Source: an uncultured Sulfurovum sp. (GTDB lineage Bacteria; Campylobacterota; Campylobacteria; Campylobacterales; Sulfurovaceae). Taken from it: a DNA stretch of 5,862 nt. Both the position numbers and the translations under genes were made by a program. The stretch spans positions 1 through 5,862 of the forward strand of contig CAMZNQ010000369.1 of NCBI GenBank assembly GCA_947313765.1, read 5' to 3'. Below the pieces are notes generated by a model, which saw nothing but the letters and a program-made list of their open reading frames with translations, did no database searches and was not told the DNA's origin. Of this stretch, positions 4,727-5,862 are shown in pieces (the first letter of the stretch is position 1; every line of letters begins with the position of its first letter).

Positions 4727-5713
4727 ATGCAAAGAGTTAAAGTAAAAAAAATAGAAATTATAAATTTTAAAGGTATTAAATATTTAGAGTTAGATTTTAC
4801 CTATATTAATAGTGATAGAATTTTAGATAATATTATTTTTTATGGTATTAATGGGTCAGGAAAGAGTTCAATTTTAGAAGCAATTTATTTATCACTTATA
4901 ACTACAATTTTATATCCTATAGATATTAAAATTATAGAAAAAAATTTTATACAGAAATTTTCATTAGGAAAAAGTTGGATTTATAATAATGAAGAAGAGT
5001 TTAAGCTTAATATTCAAATATTAGATAATTTAAATACAATAGAAACAAAATTATCATATAGTAAAAAAAAGGGATTAACTTGTTATGTAAAAAAAGATAA
5101 AGAAATTTCAGAAAAATTTAAACACTCTATTGAATTTCTTTCTGCCTATCGTCTATTTTATCCCTCTAAAGTACATCATGCAGGAGATTGGTACAACATA
5201 GATAATAATTCGTCAATAATAAAAAATCAAAACTTAGGATTACAATTTACAAATAGATATGACAATGTTAAGCAATATTTAGTAAATCTTATTACTGATA
5301 AAAAAGTTGGTGTTATAAATCAAGAAAATTCTAAAATTTTGGAAAAAATAAAACAAGCTTTTAATATATTTTTTCCAAATAAAATCTTTTTAGAAAAACT
5401 TGCACGAAGTGACATGAATCAAGATTATAAATTTTTAATACAAAATGAAGATAAAAGTATTGTAGACATAGATCAATTAAGTTCAGGAGAGAGAGAAATT
5501 ATTGCATTTTTTACCTATATTTGTACACATGCCATAAATAAATCTATTATAATAATAGATGAACCTGAACTACACCTACATGACAAATGGCAATCTATTA
5601 TTCTCTATGCAATACATAAAGTTTTTCCTGATGTGCAACTTTTTTTAGCCACTCATTCTGAAGAGATTCATCAATCAGTTAGTGAATCAGAATTATTTGA
5701 GTTGGTAAAGTAA
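4727..5713 (+). CDS. ABC/AAA15-type ATPase of a probable defence pair
   Basis: 328 residues with a complete ABC-class ATPase in SMC/RecF/OLD style. An N-terminal strand and INFKGIKYLELDF motif (9-24) leads to Walker A GINGSGKS (40-47). The signature LSSGERE is at 251-257, Walker B IIIIDEPE at 274-281 with catalytic Glu279, and the switch histidine in ATHS is at 308-311. The middle (about 60-240) is a small helical and mixed insertion, with SAYRLFYPSK near 140, too short for a long coiled coil. The chain ends soon after the switch motif, so it lacks the fused TOPRIM domain of OLD proteins. Instead a TOPRIM-like gene starts on its stop codon (TAATG). ATP-driven sensing by such an ATPase commonly controls a partner nuclease in anti-phage systems such as PARIS (AriA) and AbiL. 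The protein is short beside AriA. Its DNA is visibly more AT-rich than the genes to its left. Confidence 0.85.
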   Translation: MQRVKVKKIEIINFKGIKYLELDFTYINSDRILDNIIFYGINGSGKSSILEAIYLSLITTILYPIDIKIIEKNFIQKFSLGKSWIYNNEEEFKLNIQILDNLNTIETKLSYSKKKGLTCYVKKDKEISEKFKHSIEFLSAYRLFYPSKVHHAGDWYNIDNNSSIIKNQNLGLQFTNRYDNVKQYLVNLITDKKVGVINQENSKILEKIKQAFNIFFPNKIFLEKLARSDMNQDYKFLIQNEDKSIVDIDQLSSGEREIIAFFTYICTHAINKSIIIIDEPELHLHDKWQSIILYAIHKVFPDVQLFLATHSEEIHQSVSESELFELVK

Positions 5714-5862
5714 TGAAAGTTAATAGAGGTAAGAATAGTAGTACTACAGCAGGTGGAAGAACAGTTATCTATTGTGAAGGTCGTGAAGAAAGTGCTGATA
5801 TACTTTTTTATACGACGATTTTAGGAGCGAATAAAACAAAATTTGAGTTAAAACCTTTCGGT
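5713..5862 (+). CDS. TOPRIM-like (DUF4435/RloB-type) nuclease, N-terminal fragment
   Basis: Only the first 50 codons are in the window. The ATG overlaps the ATPase stop by one base (TAATG), so the pair is probably translated together. After a short basic Ser/Thr-rich leader (residues 2-16), the segment TVIYCEGREESADILFY (17-33) shows the first strand and the conserved Glu-Gly of a TOPRIM fold, with Glu22 as the expected metal-binding acid. The FELKPFG at the edge fits the second strand leading to the usual Pro-x-Gly-Gly turn. DUF4435 (AriB of PARIS), RloB (AbiLii) and OLD C-terminal domains all begin this way, and 50 residues cannot separate them. In these systems the TOPRIM protein is the effector, cutting nucleic acid, including tRNA in the case of PARIS. 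The second TOPRIM acidic motif (DxD) is not yet visible. Confidence 0.65.
   Translation, partial: MKVNRGKNSSTTAGGRTVIYCEGREESADILFYTTILGANKTKFELKPFG

Noticed and set aside
1..5862. tRNA, rRNA, insertion sequence or CRISPR array
   Set aside because: No cloverleaf-like segment, conserved rRNA stretch, transposase-like protein or regularly spaced repeat was seen on either strand.

Overview
The window is AT-rich and tightly packed. Codon choice (AGA, ATA, TTA), purine-rich ribosome sites and T-rich promoters with strong -10 boxes suggest a member of the Campylobacterota, probably a free-living Sulfurimonas-, Sulfurovum- or Arcobacter-like bacterium. That assignment is inferred from style, because the window has no rRNA or other marker gene.

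Left part, minus strand (2240 down to 1): a four-gene operon read leftwards and cut by the window edge. It encodes a small Cys/His-rich secreted or membrane-anchored protein (TTG start), a small basic exported protein with a PepSY-like end, a TolC-family outer-membrane efflux protein, and the start of a periplasmic adaptor of an RND efflux pump. The pump gene itself should lie just beyond base 1. The last three genes overlap by 1 to 4 bases. The operon looks like a CusCBA/CzcCBA-type heavy-metal exporter with two small accessory periplasmic proteins.

Middle (2241-2761): a divergent intergenic region. It holds the leftward promoter with an inverted repeat around it, a doubtful 84-codon minus-strand ORF, and a rightward promoter with a perfect TATAAT.

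Centre, plus strand (2762-4616): a three-gene operon with overlapping genes. It encodes a TlpA-like thioredoxin, a 73-residue DUF4266 lipoprotein ending in GGGCGCN, and a DUF3570 outer-membrane beta-barrel. The function of this conserved set is unknown to me. It looks like an envelope redox or maturation module in which an exported thioredoxin keeps the Cys-Gly-Cys tail of the lipoprotein reduced or helps modify it, with the barrel as outer-membrane partner.

Right part, plus strand (4727-5862): after a 110-base gap with an imperfect inverted repeat and a good extended -10 promoter, base composition becomes more AT-rich. A compact ABC/AAA15-type ATPase follows, overlapped by one base by a gene whose visible N-terminus looks like a TOPRIM (DUF4435/RloB-like) nuclease. 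Such ATPase plus TOPRIM pairs are typical of anti-phage systems (PARIS, AbiL and OLD-like), so this is probably the left edge of a defence cassette.
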